NCBI GenBank assembly: GCA_013698495.1
Contig: JACCUV010000182.1
Location: forward strand, 1 to 5,183
Direction: 5' to 3'
DNA: 5,183 nucleotides
From: Chloroflexia bacterium
Lineage (GTDB): Bacteria; Chloroflexota; Chloroflexia; Thermomicrobiales; UBA6265
The translations under genes and the position numbers were made by a program. Each line of letters begins with the position of its first letter. Positions within the stretch are counted from its first letter, which is position 1. The notes under the pieces are model-generated. The model had not been told where the DNA came from. It was given only the letters and a program-made list of their open reading frames with translations, and did not search any database. Shown piece by piece: positions 5,132 through 5,183 of this stretch.

Positions 5132-5183
5132 GTGCGTCGCGCCTTGCACATCGCGCGATCACAGGTTGTGGTGTGCTCCGCAC

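Larger units (their letters stand above)
4811..5183. other. Gene-free region upstream of glnA
   Basis: These 373 bases hold no reading frame I can support. The open minus-strand frames of about 114-126 codons here read through the inverted repeat and the hairpin and have low-complexity Arg/Pro-rich translations. From left to right the region contains the glnA leader with its ribosome binding site (4811-4830), about 145 bases of unassigned sequence that must include the glnA promoter, the repeat at 4978-5090, the hairpin at 5098-5131, and 52 unassigned bases to the window edge. No tRNA could be folded. Confidence 0.7.

Noticed and set aside
4803..5183. Minus-strand open frames of 114-126 codons upstream of glnA
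   Set aside because: They run through the 113-bp repeat and the perfect hairpin, have no ribosome binding site that I can support, and overlap the glnA start. They look like chance open frames in GC-rich spacer.

Overview
This is an ordinary-looking chromosomal segment from a high-GC bacterium. The gene types point towards Chloroflexota, possibly the Thermomicrobia: an alpha-type glutamine synthetase, a Tat-exported sulfurtransferase-like leader, a mercuric-reductase-like flavoprotein, and short dispersed repeats with GTCATTCC/GGAATGAC ends. This placement is an inference from protein style, not from a marker gene. No phage, CRISPR, rRNA or tRNA gene is visible.

Layout, left to right. Positions 1-774 (+) hold the C-terminal two-fifths to one-half of an FAD/NAD(P) disulfide-oxidoreductase-family protein cut by the window edge. 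After a 192-nt gap, a short plus-strand reading frame (967-1194) has a good ribosome binding site, a twin-arginine signal and only the first stretch of a rhodanese-like mature domain. It is probably a truncated gene and is followed by an A-tract/stem/T-tract hairpin (1234-1266). Facing it on the minus strand is a SnoaL/NTF2-like gene (start 1710). Its recognisable domain ends near 1345, but its frame stays open through the hairpin and across the antisense of the truncated gene down to 1003.

A plausible promoter (1818-1845) and a 46-nt dispersed repeat (1879-1924) lie in the leader of map, the type I methionine aminopeptidase (1969-2709, +). map converges with a GNAT acetyltransferase (2706-3284, -), and the two stop codons overlap. 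Upstream of the GNAT gene on the same strand, across a 137-nt spacer with a large imperfect hairpin, is glnA, glutamine synthetase type I (3422-4810, -).

The last 373 nt contain no convincing gene. They hold the glnA leader, a 113-bp inverted-end repeat (4978-5090) related to the copy before map, and a perfect 13-bp stem hairpin (5098-5131).

The genes do not form an obvious pathway. map and glnA are housekeeping functions, and the others are common accessory enzymes. The most informative oddities are the decayed exported sulfurtransferase locus with the over-extended opposing frame, the two related dispersed repeats, and a Trp in place of a normally conserved His in the methionine aminopeptidase. 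I found no convincing evidence of an undescribed multi-gene system.
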